Program-made: the position numbers and the translations under genes
The notes under the pieces: generated by a model
What the model was told of the DNA's origin: nothing
The model's database searches: none
The model's input: the letters and a program-made list of their open reading frames with translations, nothing else
Assembly: GCF_025755255.1 (NCBI RefSeq)
Contig: NZ_JALIEB010000002.1
Location: 287,282 to 351,281 of the forward strand
Reading direction: 5' to 3'
Origin: Roseobacter sinensis
GTDB lineage: Bacteria > Pseudomonadota > Alphaproteobacteria > Rhodobacterales > Rhodobacteraceae
Length of the DNA stretch: 64,000 nucleotides
Shown: positions 1-7,784 of the stretch, in pieces
Layout: the number at the start of each line of letters is the position of its first letter
How positions within the stretch are numbered: position 1 is the first letter of the stretch

Positions 1-615
1 CAGTTGATGGTCGAGACCGGGTCCTTGCAGGTTCTCGACATCCTGTCGAACGCCTCCGCCACTATCGCGGAGGGCGAAGTCCTGCAACTGACGGCGAGCC
101 AGGATCTGCGCACCACCGAAGAGATTTACATGCAGGTGATCCGCGGCAAGACGGCGGCTCTGTTCTCGGCGGCGACGGAGGTCGGCGGCGTGATCGCAGG
201 CGCGCCCGATGCCCATGTGCGGGCTCTTTTCGATTACGGGGATGCGCTGGGGATCGCCTTCCAGATCGTCGACGATTTGCTGGATTTCCAAGGCGATCCG
301 AATGCCATCGGCAAGAACCTCGGAGACGACTTCCGCGAACGCAAGCTGACCCTGCCGCTGCTGAAGGCGGTGGCGCAGGCAGACGCGGAAGAGCGCGCGT
401 TCTGGGAGCGCACCATCGAGAAGGGTAAGCAGACCGACGATGATCTTGAAGCCGCGCAGGCCTTGCTGCGGAAATACGATGCGCTGACGGATACGGCGGC
501 GGCGGCCCGGGATTGGGCGGCCAAGGCGCGGGCGGCGCTCGCCCCCCTGCCCGCCCATGCGATCAAGGACATGCTCGAGGATCTCGCCGACTATGTGGTC
601 GAGCGGATCAATTGA
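1..615 (+). CDS. Polyprenyl diphosphate synthase, C-terminal part (partial)
   Basis: This is the C-terminal two thirds of a trans-isoprenyl diphosphate synthase; the N-terminus and first Asp-rich motif lie before the window. About 203 residues are visible. The second Asp-rich motif DDLLD is at visible residues 90-94, preceded by FQIV and followed by the family-typical GKNLGDDF and KLTLPLL. Such enzymes condense isopentenyl diphosphate onto an allylic substrate using Mg2+ held by the two Asp motifs. The long-chain (octa/decaprenyl, quinone side chain) class fits the GKNLGDD segment better than farnesyl synthases, but chain length cannot be read from this part. The gene is convergent with ispE and their last 8 bases overlap. 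Confidence 0.93.
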   Translation, partial: QLMVETGSLQVLDILSNASATIAEGEVLQLTASQDLRTTEEIYMQVIRGKTAALFSAATEVGGVIAGAPDAHVRALFDYGDALGIAFQIVDDLLDFQGDPNAIGKNLGDDFRERKLTLPLLKAVAQADAEERAFWERTIEKGKQTDDDLEAAQALLRKYDALTDTAAAARDWAAKARAALAPLPAHAIKDMLEDLADYVVERIN

Positions 616-1423
616 GCACGGTGGGCACGCACCACCAGTCCGGGTGCCGCGTGGCAAGAGCTTTTGCAGCGGTCTGCGCATCGGACATGGACGGGTAGAG
701 GCCAAAACAGGTCGAGCCTGAGCCGGACATCCGGACCAGAAGAACCTCATCCGTCTCGGCAAGGGCTGAACAGACGTCACCAATGGCAGGCGCCAGCTGT
801 CGCGCCGCCCCCTCCAGGTCATTGCGCTGCGCCGCCAGCCAGTCGATCCAGATGCGGTCACCGGAGCCTGCGGCGGGCAAGTCCGGCATCGGCGGATTGT
901 CCTTCACCACCAGGTTCTGAAACACGGTCGGGGTCGCAATATGAACGCCGGGATTCACAAGCACGGCAAAGAACGACATCACATCCGCTGCAGGTGCGAT
1001 CTGATCGCCGATCCCGAGCATCCGGGCGGCCCGGCCAAACTGGCAGACCGGCACATCCGCCCCAAGTGACACCGCACCGTCCTGGACGCCAAGCGCCCTC
1101 AGAACAGCCCCCGCATCTGCCGACCCGCCGCCAATGCCGCCGCCATGCGGCAGGTGCTTCTCCAGTCGGATATGACCGCACCAGCCCGCCAGTTCCGCGG
1201 CCTGCCAGACGAGATTGCGCGCATCAGACGGCACGCCGGGCGCGAAGGGGCCCGCGATCTCCAGCATCAGGTCGCTCCCTGGTGTCAGCCAGAGCCGGTC
1301 GCCCACAGCAGCAAAGACCACCAAACTGTCGAGCAGGTGATACCCGTCATTCCTTTGGCCGGTGACATGCAGCGTGAGGTTGATCTTGGCCGGGGCAAAG
1401 CAACGGATCGTCCCGTCCGGCAA
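608..1423 (-). CDS. ispE: 4-diphosphocytidyl-2-C-methyl-D-erythritol kinase
   Basis: IspE phosphorylates CDP-methylerythritol in the MEP pathway that makes isopentenyl diphosphate. The GHMP-kinase signatures are clear: FAPAKINLTLHV at the N-terminus, then the ATP loop LPHGGGIGGGSADA, and a C-terminal glycine-rich RMSGSGSTCFG. No ATG lies just before FAPAKIN. A TTG at 1423, 7 bases after the upstream TPR gene stop, gives a normal 271-residue protein. The next ATG, at 1501, would overlap that gene by about 70 bases and add an unusual leader, so it is less likely. The ribosome site for the TTG is weak, suggesting translational coupling. Its end overlaps the convergent polyprenyl synthase gene, another isoprenoid gene. 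Confidence 0.93.
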   Translation of the reverse strand: MPDGTIRCFAPAKINLTLHVTGQRNDGYHLLDSLVVFAAVGDRLWLTPGSDLMLEIAGPFAPGVPSDARNLVWQAAELAGWCGHIRLEKHLPHGGGIGGGSADAGAVLRALGVQDGAVSLGADVPVCQFGRAARMLGIGDQIAPAADVMSFFAVLVNPGVHIATPTVFQNLVVKDNPPMPDLPAAGSGDRIWIDWLAAQRNDLEGAARQLAPAIGDVCSALAETDEVLLVRMSGSGSTCFGLYPSMSDAQTAAKALATRHPDWWCVPTVLN

Positions 1424-1430
1424 AGTCGGG

Positions 1431-3143
1431 TCAGTTTTCTCGGGCAAGATGCAAGGGCTCCGCACCTTCTTCTGCCAACACAGCGTCGAGCCCGACCTCA
1501 AGCTTGCGGCGAATGCGCTCCGGCTTGGCCTCGCTCATCGGGTCGTTCTTGTCGACGAAGGAGAGTGCCCGTTGCCACTGGAATTCCGCCTCGCGCTTGC
1601 GCCCGACCGCCCAGTAGACATCGCCCAGGTGGTCGTTGACCACGGGATCGACCGCCATCAGCTCCACTGCGCGTTCCATATGCGGCACTGCTTCTTCGTA
1701 GCGGCCAAGCCGGTAGAGCGCCCAGCCAAGCGAGTCGATGATATAGCCGCTGTCGGGGCTGGCCGCTACGGCGCGCTCGATCATCTCGAGCGCCTCTTCA
1801 AGCTTGATCTGTTTTTCCACCAGAGAGTAGCCGAGATAATTCAGCACCTGCGGCTGGCCGGGGTTGATCTCCAACGCGGCGCGGAAGTCAGCCTCGGCCT
1901 CCTCCCAATTGCCCTGCCGCTCATGCGAGATCGCCCGCGCGTAGTAGAGGAACCAGCTCGGCCCGCCGTGGTCCTCCACGAGGGCTGCGGCCCGGTTGTA
2001 GGCAACCACGGCTTCGGCAAAGCGGTCTTCCTGGCGCAGCGCATCGCCCAGCGACGAATGCACGGTGGCAAGGTGCCCGTGGCTGCGGGTGAGCTGTTCG
2101 AGCACTTCGATCGCCGCGTCGGGCTTGCCGCTGCGGCGCATCGCTTCGGCCCGCCCCAGTTCCGCCACATGGTAGGCTGGGTCGGCCTGCGGCACCTGGC
2201 GGTAGACCGCGATGGCCTGGTCGTACTGCTCCAGCGTGTCGAAGAGATCGGCGGTCAGAAGCAGGCCGTCCACGTGATCCGGACGCAGGGTCAGAGCGAC
2301 CTGCGCATAGAGGATGGTGTATTCCGGGCCCGCCTCATTGCGCAGCGCCGCGGCCACCGAATAGAACACCTCGGCAAAGCCGTCGCGCGCCGAGGTGATG
2401 TGGCGGAAGGGCATCGGCGTCTCGCCGTTCAGCGCTTCGATCACCTGCTCGATCTCGGGGTCGGTCGCGCCGCTGAACATGCGCTCAAGCAGTTGCAGCG
2501 CGTCCTCGTCCCGCTCCAGCTGCGACAGGATCTCGGCTCGGGCCAGCACTGCACGCCGGGTCTGCACGACGGTGCCGGTCGTATCGGCGCTGAAGATCTC
2601 TTCTGCGCCTTCGAAGTCGCCCACCGAAGCCAGAGCCATCGCCTTGTGATAAAGCGCAAAGCCCTGAAGGCCCGGCTCCTCCGCCACCTCATCAAACGCG
2701 GCGAGCGCATCGTTGGCCCGGCCCGCGCCGAGCAGGGCCCATGCCTTGATCAAACCATCGACCAGCGGGCCGACGCCCTGCCCCGCTGGCGTGCGCGCCA
2801 CCAGCGCGTCGTAGTCTTCGTTCAGGATCATGTCGGTGGTCAGCACGAGATCGGCGATCTGGCTGTTCTGGTCGATCGCGACGAGCGCTTCTGCAACCGG
2901 CACAGCGCGTTCGACCCGACCAAGCGCCAGCTGCGAGGCGACGACGCTCTCCATCAACGCAGGATTACGCGGATCCCGTGCAAGCGCCTGGATGAAATAG
3001 GTGGACGCCTGTTCGAAATCGCTCTGCATCGCCGCGGAGCGGGCTGCGAGATAGGGACCCGCAATGGACTGGGCCGCAAGCGGCAGGGCCGTCGTCATGG
3101 ACAGAACAAGCGCGGTTGCGGAGGCGGTCATCAATCGAAACAC
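1431..3143 (-). CDS. Secreted tetratricopeptide-repeat protein
   Basis: This is a protein of about 570 residues with an N-terminal export signal (hydrophobic stretch ending PLAAQ) followed by TPR units nearly to the C-terminus, for example around YNRAAAL, EADFRAALEINPGQPQVLNYLGY and AVPHMERAVEL. TPR arrays form helical scaffolds for protein binding; the partner is unknown. I chose GTG at 3143 because GGGAG lies 8 bases upstream. ATG at 3167 adds 8 residues but has AAAAGAG touching the start, and ATG at 3131 would also keep the signal peptide. The gene lies directly upstream of ispE and is probably co-transcribed with it. Homologues of this type are common in Rhodobacterales but have no assigned role that I know of. 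Confidence 0.85.
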   Translation of the reverse strand: MFRLMTASATALVLSMTTALPLAAQSIAGPYLAARSAAMQSDFEQASTYFIQALARDPRNPALMESVVASQLALGRVERAVPVAEALVAIDQNSQIADLVLTTDMILNEDYDALVARTPAGQGVGPLVDGLIKAWALLGAGRANDALAAFDEVAEEPGLQGFALYHKAMALASVGDFEGAEEIFSADTTGTVVQTRRAVLARAEILSQLERDEDALQLLERMFSGATDPEIEQVIEALNGETPMPFRHITSARDGFAEVFYSVAAALRNEAGPEYTILYAQVALTLRPDHVDGLLLTADLFDTLEQYDQAIAVYRQVPQADPAYHVAELGRAEAMRRSGKPDAAIEVLEQLTRSHGHLATVHSSLGDALRQEDRFAEAVVAYNRAAALVEDHGGPSWFLYYARAISHERQGNWEEAEADFRAALEINPGQPQVLNYLGYSLVEKQIKLEEALEMIERAVAASPDSGYIIDSLGWALYRLGRYEEAVPHMERAVELMAVDPVVNDHLGDVYWAVGRKREAEFQWQRALSFVDKNDPMSEAKPERIRRKLEVGLDAVLAEEGAEPLHLAREN

Positions 3144-3294
3144 TGGGGCTGCTCCCTCGCGAGACATCTCTTTTGCAACAGGCTAGCACGTTCGGGCCCA
3201 AGCGCAATGCCACCGTGGGCTCAGCGGCTGCATTCCACTGAGCCTGCGCGTTTGGTGATCGGCCCGGGCCGCAGCGGCTGTCGCTGCCAGCCTG

Positions 3295-4944
3295 CTACAT
3301 GTTGGGATAATTTGGCCCGTCACCACCCTGGGGGGTTGTCCAGACGATGTTTTGCGCCGGATCCTTGATGTCGCAGGTCTTGCAGTGCACGCAGTTCTGG
3401 AAGTTGATCACAAACCGCGGATCCTTGTCTGCTTCCTCGACAAACTCGTAGACCCCCGCAGGACAATAGCGGGCCGAGGGGCCTGCGTATTTGGGCAGGT
3501 TCACCTTCACCGGCACCTCCGCATCCTTGAGCGTCAGATGCGCGGGCTGGCTCTCCTCGTGGTTGGTGAAAGAGAAGGCGACATTGGTCAGCCGGTCAAA
3601 GGACAGTTTGCCATCGGGTTTCGGGTAGTCGATGACGGGGTGCTTGGAGGCTTCTTCGGTTGCTTCGGCGTCGGACTTGCCGTGACCGATGGTGCCAAAG
3701 AGCGAGAAACCCAAGGTGTTCGTCCACATGTCGAGCCCGCCCATCACAAGGCTGGCCGTCAGACCATACTTCGACCACAAAGGCTTGACGTTGCGGACTT
3801 TTTTCAGGTCCTTGCCGATCTTGCCCGCGCGCACTTCGGTCTCGTAAGCGGTGAGTTCATCGCCGCTGCGACCTTCGGCGATGGCGGCGATGGCCGCCTC
3901 GGCCGCCGCGATACCAGAGAGCATCGCGTTGTGATTGCCCTTGATCCGCGGCACGTTGACCATGCCGACGGAGCAACCCAGCAGCGCCACGCCGGGTGCG
4001 ACCATCTTGGGCATCGACTGGTAGCCGCCTTCCGAGATCGCACGTGCGCCGTAAGCCACGCGTTTGCCGCCCTTCAGAAGCTCGGCCACCATCGGATGAT
4101 GCTTGAACCGCTGGAATTCCATGTAAGGAAAGAGGTGCGGATTGCGGTAGTTCAGGTGAACCACGAAACCGACGTAAACCTGATTGTTCTCAAGGTGATA
4201 GATGAAGGAGCCGCCGCCTGCGTTCTTGCCCAGCGGCCAGCCCATTGTGTGCGTGACGGAGCCTTCGCGGTGCTTGGCCGGGTCGATCTCCCAGATCTCC
4301 TTCATACCGAGCCCGTATTTCTGCGGCTCGTGCCCGTCGGAGAGGTTGTACTTGGCGATCACCTGCTTGGAGAGCGAGCCGCGCACACCTTCGCTCAGAA
4401 ACACATACTTCCCGTGCAGCTCCATACCCGGCTCGTAGCCGTCGCCCTTGCTGCCATCGGGGTTCTTGCCGAACTCGCCTGCAACGACACCCTTGATCCC
4501 ACCGCCTTCGTCAAACACCAGCTCCGAGCAGGACATGCCGGGGAAGATCTCGACCCCCAACTCCTCTGCCTGCTCCGCCATCCAGCGGCAGACATTGCCC
4601 ATGGAGACGATGTAGTTGCCGTGGTTGTTCATCAGCGGCGGCATCGGGAAGTTCGGGATCCGTAGCTGGCCCGCTTCGCCCAGCATGTAGAAGTTGTCCT
4701 CGACCACCGGCACGTTCAGCGGTGCGCCCTTGGCCTTCCAATCCGGGATCAGCGTATCGAGGCCCACCGGATCCAGCACCGCGCCCGAGAGGATATGCGC
4801 GCCGACTTCGGAGCCTTTCTCCAGTACAACCACGTTGCAGTCGGCATCGAGCTGTTTCAGGCGGATCGCCGCCGAAAGGCCCGCGGGCCCCGCGCCAACG
4901 ATCACCACATCGTATTCCATTGCTTCGCGTTCCGTCTCGGACAT
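3295..4944 (-). CDS. Electron transfer flavoprotein-ubiquinone oxidoreductase
   Basis: ETF-QO takes electrons from electron transfer flavoprotein, reduced by acyl-CoA and dimethylglycine/sarcosine-type dehydrogenases, and passes them to ubiquinone at the membrane. The N-terminus has the FAD dinucleotide-binding motif VIVGAGPAGLSAA. The C-terminus carries the 4Fe-4S ligands: CPAG, then NCVHCKTCDIKDP, ending in TTPQGGDGPNYPNM, which is highly family-typical. The product is 549 residues, the usual bacterial length. ATG at 4944 was chosen because GAGGGAG lies 6 bases before it; ATG at 4959 is possible. Two likely clients are in the window: the acyl-CoA dehydrogenase at 15.5-17.2 kb and the dimethylglycine dehydrogenase-like protein at 34-36.6 kb. 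Confidence 0.97.
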   Translation of the reverse strand: MSETEREAMEYDVVIVGAGPAGLSAAIRLKQLDADCNVVVLEKGSEVGAHILSGAVLDPVGLDTLIPDWKAKGAPLNVPVVEDNFYMLGEAGQLRIPNFPMPPLMNNHGNYIVSMGNVCRWMAEQAEELGVEIFPGMSCSELVFDEGGGIKGVVAGEFGKNPDGSKGDGYEPGMELHGKYVFLSEGVRGSLSKQVIAKYNLSDGHEPQKYGLGMKEIWEIDPAKHREGSVTHTMGWPLGKNAGGGSFIYHLENNQVYVGFVVHLNYRNPHLFPYMEFQRFKHHPMVAELLKGGKRVAYGARAISEGGYQSMPKMVAPGVALLGCSVGMVNVPRIKGNHNAMLSGIAAAEAAIAAIAEGRSGDELTAYETEVRAGKIGKDLKKVRNVKPLWSKYGLTASLVMGGLDMWTNTLGFSLFGTIGHGKSDAEATEEASKHPVIDYPKPDGKLSFDRLTNVAFSFTNHEESQPAHLTLKDAEVPVKVNLPKYAGPSARYCPAGVYEFVEEADKDPRFVINFQNCVHCKTCDIKDPAQNIVWTTPQGGDGPNYPNM

Positions 4945-5096
4945 CTCCGGCTCCCTCACACTCCATCGGGGCGCGGCCCCACCCGCGCAACAATCGTTCG
5001 CGATTGGCTAAACCACGTCCCCGGTCAATGCAATCGCAACGAAACGTCATAGTCAGTCTTCGTGAAAAAAATCAAGAAAAATTCACGTGATTTCGG

Positions 5097-5552
5097 TCAT
5101 GTCTCGGGGCGGTCGCCCATAAGATAGCGCGGCCCTGCCCCTTTTTCGCCTGCACGGTCGGTTGGATTGTAGAGCGCACAGTTGGGCAGAGAGAGGCAGC
5201 CGCACCCGATGCAGCCGTCGAGATTGTCGCGCAGACGGGTCAGCGTCTCGATCTTTTCGTCCAGCCGCGCGCGGAATCCCGCGCTGATCCGCGTCCAATC
5301 GGCCTTGGTGGGCGTGCGCTGCCCGGGCAGCCTGTCGAGCTCGGCGCGAATCTGCGGCAGGGTGAACCCGAACTGCTGCGCGATCATCACGAAGCTGAGC
5401 CGCCGCAGGTCCGCGCGGTCGAACCGCCGCTGACCGCCCGCGTTACGCCAGGGCCGGATCAGCCCCTGCGCCTCGTAGTAACGGATCGCCGAGACGGCGA
5501 GACCCGTGCGGGCCGCTAGCGCGCCAATCGACAAACCTTCGTTGATCGCCAT
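5097..5552 (-). CDS. soxR: Redox-sensitive transcriptional activator SoxR
   Basis: SoxR is a MerR-family dimer that activates promoters when its [2Fe-2S] cluster is oxidised by redox-cycling compounds. The 151-residue protein has the MerR helix-turn-helix at about residues 8-40 (IGALAARTGLAVSAIRYYE) and a linker helix. The diagnostic cluster is C114-x2-C117-x-C119-x5-C125 (CIGCGC, then LSLPNC). It diverges from a VOC-fold gene. The intergenic region holds a SoxR-box-like palindrome inside a 19-base promoter spacer facing that gene. Outside the enterics SoxR usually controls small sets of efflux or redox genes directly rather than a soxS gene, so the neighbour is the obvious target. Confidence 0.96.
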   Translation of the reverse strand: MAINEGLSIGALAARTGLAVSAIRYYEAQGLIRPWRNAGGQRRFDRADLRRLSFVMIAQQFGFTLPQIRAELDRLPGQRTPTKADWTRISAGFRARLDEKIETLTRLRDNLDGCIGCGCLSLPNCALYNPTDRAGEKGAGPRYLMGDRPET

Positions 5553-5567
5553 GAAAAAAAAAGCTCC

Positions 5568-5598
5568 TTGACCTCAAGTTAGGTTTAGAAATTACGAT
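5568..5598 (+). promoter_or_regulatory. SoxR-dependent promoter with SoxR box
   Basis: A -35 hexamer TTGACC (5568-5573) and a -10 hexamer TACGAT (5593-5598) are separated by 19 bases, the over-long spacer typical of MerR/SoxR-activated promoters. The 18-base segment CCTCAAGTTAGGTTTAGA at 5572-5589 fills the spacer. It matches the enterobacterial soxS box CCTCAAGTTAACTTGAGG at 14 of 18 positions by my count, with a strong left half. It faces the VOC gene, whose ATG is 36 bases downstream of the -10. Confidence 0.85.
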
Positions 5599-5633
5599 CC
5601 GACTCATCAAGGGCTTTCGAAGGAGAACAGACG

Positions 5634-6014
5634 ATGACCACACAGCTTGAACACGCGAATTACACCGTCTCCGACGGCGCCGCGACCGCCGCCTGGATGC
5701 AGGACCTCTTCGGCTGGCACATCCGCTGGCAGGGCGCGGCCAAGGACGGCGGACACTCGATCCACGTCGGCACCGACACACAATACCTTGCGCTTTACAC
5801 CCCCGGGACCGACACGACACACGGGCCCAGCAGTTACGTCACGCGTGGCGGGCTCAACCATATCGCGGTGGTGGTCGATGACATCGACGCGATGGAAGAC
5901 GCGGTGAAGGCCGCGGGCTTCACCCCCGGCAACCACGGCGACTATGAGCCCGGGCGCCGGTTCTACTTTCATGATCACGACAACATTGAATACGAGGTGG
6001 TGCAATACGACTGA
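5634..6014 (+). CDS. VOC-fold (glyoxalase/bleomycin resistance-type) protein, probable SoxR target
   Basis: This 126-residue protein has the paired beta-alpha-beta-beta-beta layout of the vicinal oxygen chelate fold. Candidate metal ligands are H8 in LEHANYTV, the central [12 protein letters not shown], and a C-terminal glutamate in [11 protein letters not shown]. Members include glyoxalase I, fosfomycin or bleomycin resistance proteins and dioxygenases; the sequence alone does not fix the substrate. The start is well supported by AAGGAG 8 bases before the ATG. Divergence from soxR and the SoxR-type promoter imply induction by redox-active compounds, so a role in detoxifying or binding such a compound is a reasonable inference. 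Confidence 0.88.
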   Translation: MTTQLEHANYTVSDGAATAAWMQDLFGWHIRWQGAAKDGGHSIHVGTDTQYLALYTPGTDTTHGPSSYVTRGGLNHIAVVVDDIDAMEDAVKAAGFTPGNHGDYEPGRRFYFHDHDNIEYEVVQYD

Positions 6015-6018
6015 AGGC

Positions 6019-6082
6019 GGTTGGCACAGCCACAGGATCCTCTTGCATTTTCCTCCGTATTTGGGTCAGCTATCTGCCAACC
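6019..6082. promoter_or_regulatory. Inverted repeat with anti-Shine-Dalgarno-like loop upstream of greA
   Basis: Perfect 8-base arms GGTTGGCA (6019-6026) and TGCCAACC (6075-6082) enclose 48 bases that include TTTTCCTCC. It lies between the VOC gene stop and the greA start. It could be a terminator for the VOC gene, a greA leader structure or a small RNA. There is no T-run after it. Confidence 0.35.
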
Positions 6083-6139
6083 TTCACCAGCGGCCCCCGG
6101 GCATCCCCGGCGGGCCGCGTCATTTCGTGGACGAGACAG

Positions 6140-6610
6140 ATGGACAAGATACCCATGACCCGCAAGGGTCACGCCGATCTGGAAGCGGAGCTGAAGCAGC
6201 TGAAATCCGTGGAACGCCCAGCTATCATCGCCGCCATCGCCGAAGCGCGTGAACACGGTGATCTGTCGGAAAACGCCGAGTATCACTCTGCCCGCGAGAA
6301 GCAGTCCTTCATCGAGGGCCGGATAAAGGAGCTGGAGGGCGTGCTGGGCCTCGCGGAGGTGATCGACCCCTCCAAGATGTCCGGCACGATCAAGTTCGGC
6401 GCCACGGTGACGCTGGTCGACGAGGACACCGACGAGGAGAAGACCTGGCAGATCGTGGGCGAGCACGAGGCCAACATCGAAGCCGGCCTGCTGAACATAA
6501 AGTCGCCGATTGCCCGCGCTCTGATTGGCAAGGACGAAGGCGACAGCGTAGAAGTGCGCACGCCGGGCGGTGAGAAATCCTACGAGGTGCTCAAAATCGT
6601 CTACGCCTGA
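6140..6610 (+). CDS. greA: Transcription elongation factor GreA
   Basis: GreA enters the secondary channel of RNA polymerase and stimulates cleavage of backtracked transcripts. The 156-residue length is standard. The coiled-coil tip motif [16 protein letters not shown] is intact, with the acidic residues (D and E of GDLSENAEY) that coordinate the catalytic Mg2+. The C-terminal FKBP-like domain follows and ends in SYEVLKIVY, as usual. The start at 6140 gives MDKIPMT, the usual family beginning; the upstream purine stretch GACGAGACAG is only a weak ribosome site. The next gene starts 13 bases after the stop, so co-transcription is likely. Confidence 0.97.
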   Translation: MDKIPMTRKGHADLEAELKQLKSVERPAIIAAIAEAREHGDLSENAEYHSAREKQSFIEGRIKELEGVLGLAEVIDPSKMSGTIKFGATVTLVDEDTDEEKTWQIVGEHEANIEAGLLNIKSPIARALIGKDEGDSVEVRTPGGEKSYEVLKIVYA

Positions 6611-6623
6611 CGGGAACGGTGCG

Positions 6624-7661
6624 ATGACGGACACGATAGAGACAAAACAGACCGCGGAGCCAGGCACGCGCCCCACACCCCTGGGCATCTACGACCGCCC
6701 CGGCACCGATGGGATCACGAGCATCGAGGTGATCGCACTCGCGCTCTCGGGTCTGTGGCTGCTGGCAGCGGCGCTGTTTTTTCTGTTGGTGCCGACGGAC
6801 GGCGAGGGCCTCGCCGGGCTGCGGTTCGTGATGATCCTGCTCGCAATCTTCCTGCCGGTCGGTATGATCTGGGTGGCGGCCACCACCGCCCGCTCCAGCC
6901 GGGTCCTGCGCGAAGAGAGCCAGCGCCTGCAGACCGCGATCGACGCCATCCGCCACACCTATATCGCCCAGACCCAGAGCGGCGTGATCGGGCCCGAGCC
7001 CGGCTCGGTGGCGCGCAAGCTCGACGAGATTGCCGAAGCGGCCCGCAAGACCGAGAGCGCGCTTGCGACCTTCACCTCCCGCCGCGAACAGGACCGCGTC
7101 GTGACACCGCCTGCAGAAACGGCATCGGATACGGCAGCCGATGCCCAGCCGGCGCTGGCGCTCGGAACACAAGCGGCCGATATGGCCCCGCCGCTGGCAA
7201 CCGAAGATTTCATCCGTGCCCTGAACTTCCCTGAGACCGCCGAGGATGAGGTGGGATTTGCCGCCCTGCGGCGCGCCCTGAAGGACCGCACCGCGGCACA
7301 ACTCATCCAGGCCGCCCAGGACGTGCTCACCCTGCTCAGCCAGGACGGCATTTACATGGACGATTTGCGCCCGGATCGGGCGCGGCCCGAGATCTGGCGC
7401 CAATTCGGCCAGGGCGCGCGAGGTCGGCCCATCGCCGCACTTGGCGGCGTCCGCGACCGCTCATCTCTGGCGCTGACGGCCGGGCGCATGAAGCAGGACC
7501 CGATCTTCCGGGATGCCGCGCATCACTTCCTGCGCCGCTTCGACAAGACCTTTGCCGCCTTCGAGGCAACGGCCACCGACAGCGAGATATCTGCGCTGGC
7601 CGAGACGCGCACCGCACGTGCCTTCATGCTTCTGGGGCGCGTGGCCGGCACCTTCGATTAG
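6624..7661 (+). CDS. Conserved membrane protein of unknown function
   Basis: This 345-residue protein has two predicted membrane helices near residues 34-57 and 66-87. A charged, probably helical segment follows at about 88-160 (VLREESQRLQTAIDAIRH), then a low-complexity Ala/Thr linker and a C-terminal globular domain from about 195 with DEVGFAALRRALKDR. I do not recognise an assigned family; the arrangement is common in Rhodobacterales. ATG at 6624 was chosen over an in-frame start at 6570 that would overlap greA by 40 bases. The TAG stop is the first three bases of a palindromic repeat. Confidence 0.8.
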   Translation: MTDTIETKQTAEPGTRPTPLGIYDRPGTDGITSIEVIALALSGLWLLAAALFFLLVPTDGEGLAGLRFVMILLAIFLPVGMIWVAATTARSSRVLREESQRLQTAIDAIRHTYIAQTQSGVIGPEPGSVARKLDEIAEAARKTESALATFTSRREQDRVVTPPAETASDTAADAQPALALGTQAADMAPPLATEDFIRALNFPETAEDEVGFAALRRALKDRTAAQLIQAAQDVLTLLSQDGIYMDDLRPDRARPEIWRQFGQGARGRPIAALGGVRDRSSLALTAGRMKQDPIFRDAAHHFLRRFDKTFAAFEATATDSEISALAETRTARAFMLLGRVAGTFD

Positions 7662-7764
7662 AGCGTTTCGCCTTTGACCTAAGATAGGATATGTCACCTA
7701 TCGCATTGATTTCATTGCAACCAGGCAGCAACAGGGGATGCGGGTTCAAGGCGAATTACTCTAG
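7659..7764. repeat. Intergenic palindromic repeat, family 1, copy A
   Basis: This 106-bp element begins TAGAGCGTTTCGCCTT and ends GGCGAATTACTCTAG, so the ends are imperfect inverted repeats. The middle has CACCTATCGC and TTGATTTCATTG, shared with the copies at 12999 and 18243. Its first TAG is the stop codon of the membrane protein gene. It sits between that gene and the convergent moeA fusion gene, 20 bases from the latter's stop. Confidence 0.85.
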
Positions 7765-7784
7765 GCGCGCCGCACCCTTCGAGT

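Noticed and set aside
1362-3368. 668-codon open frame on the plus strand
   Set aside because: It is antisense to the TPR protein gene, which has a signal peptide and TPR motifs; the plus frame lacks recognisable motifs.
3352-4665. 437-codon frame on the plus strand
   Set aside because: Antisense to the ETF-ubiquinone oxidoreductase gene, whose FAD and Fe-S motifs are clear.
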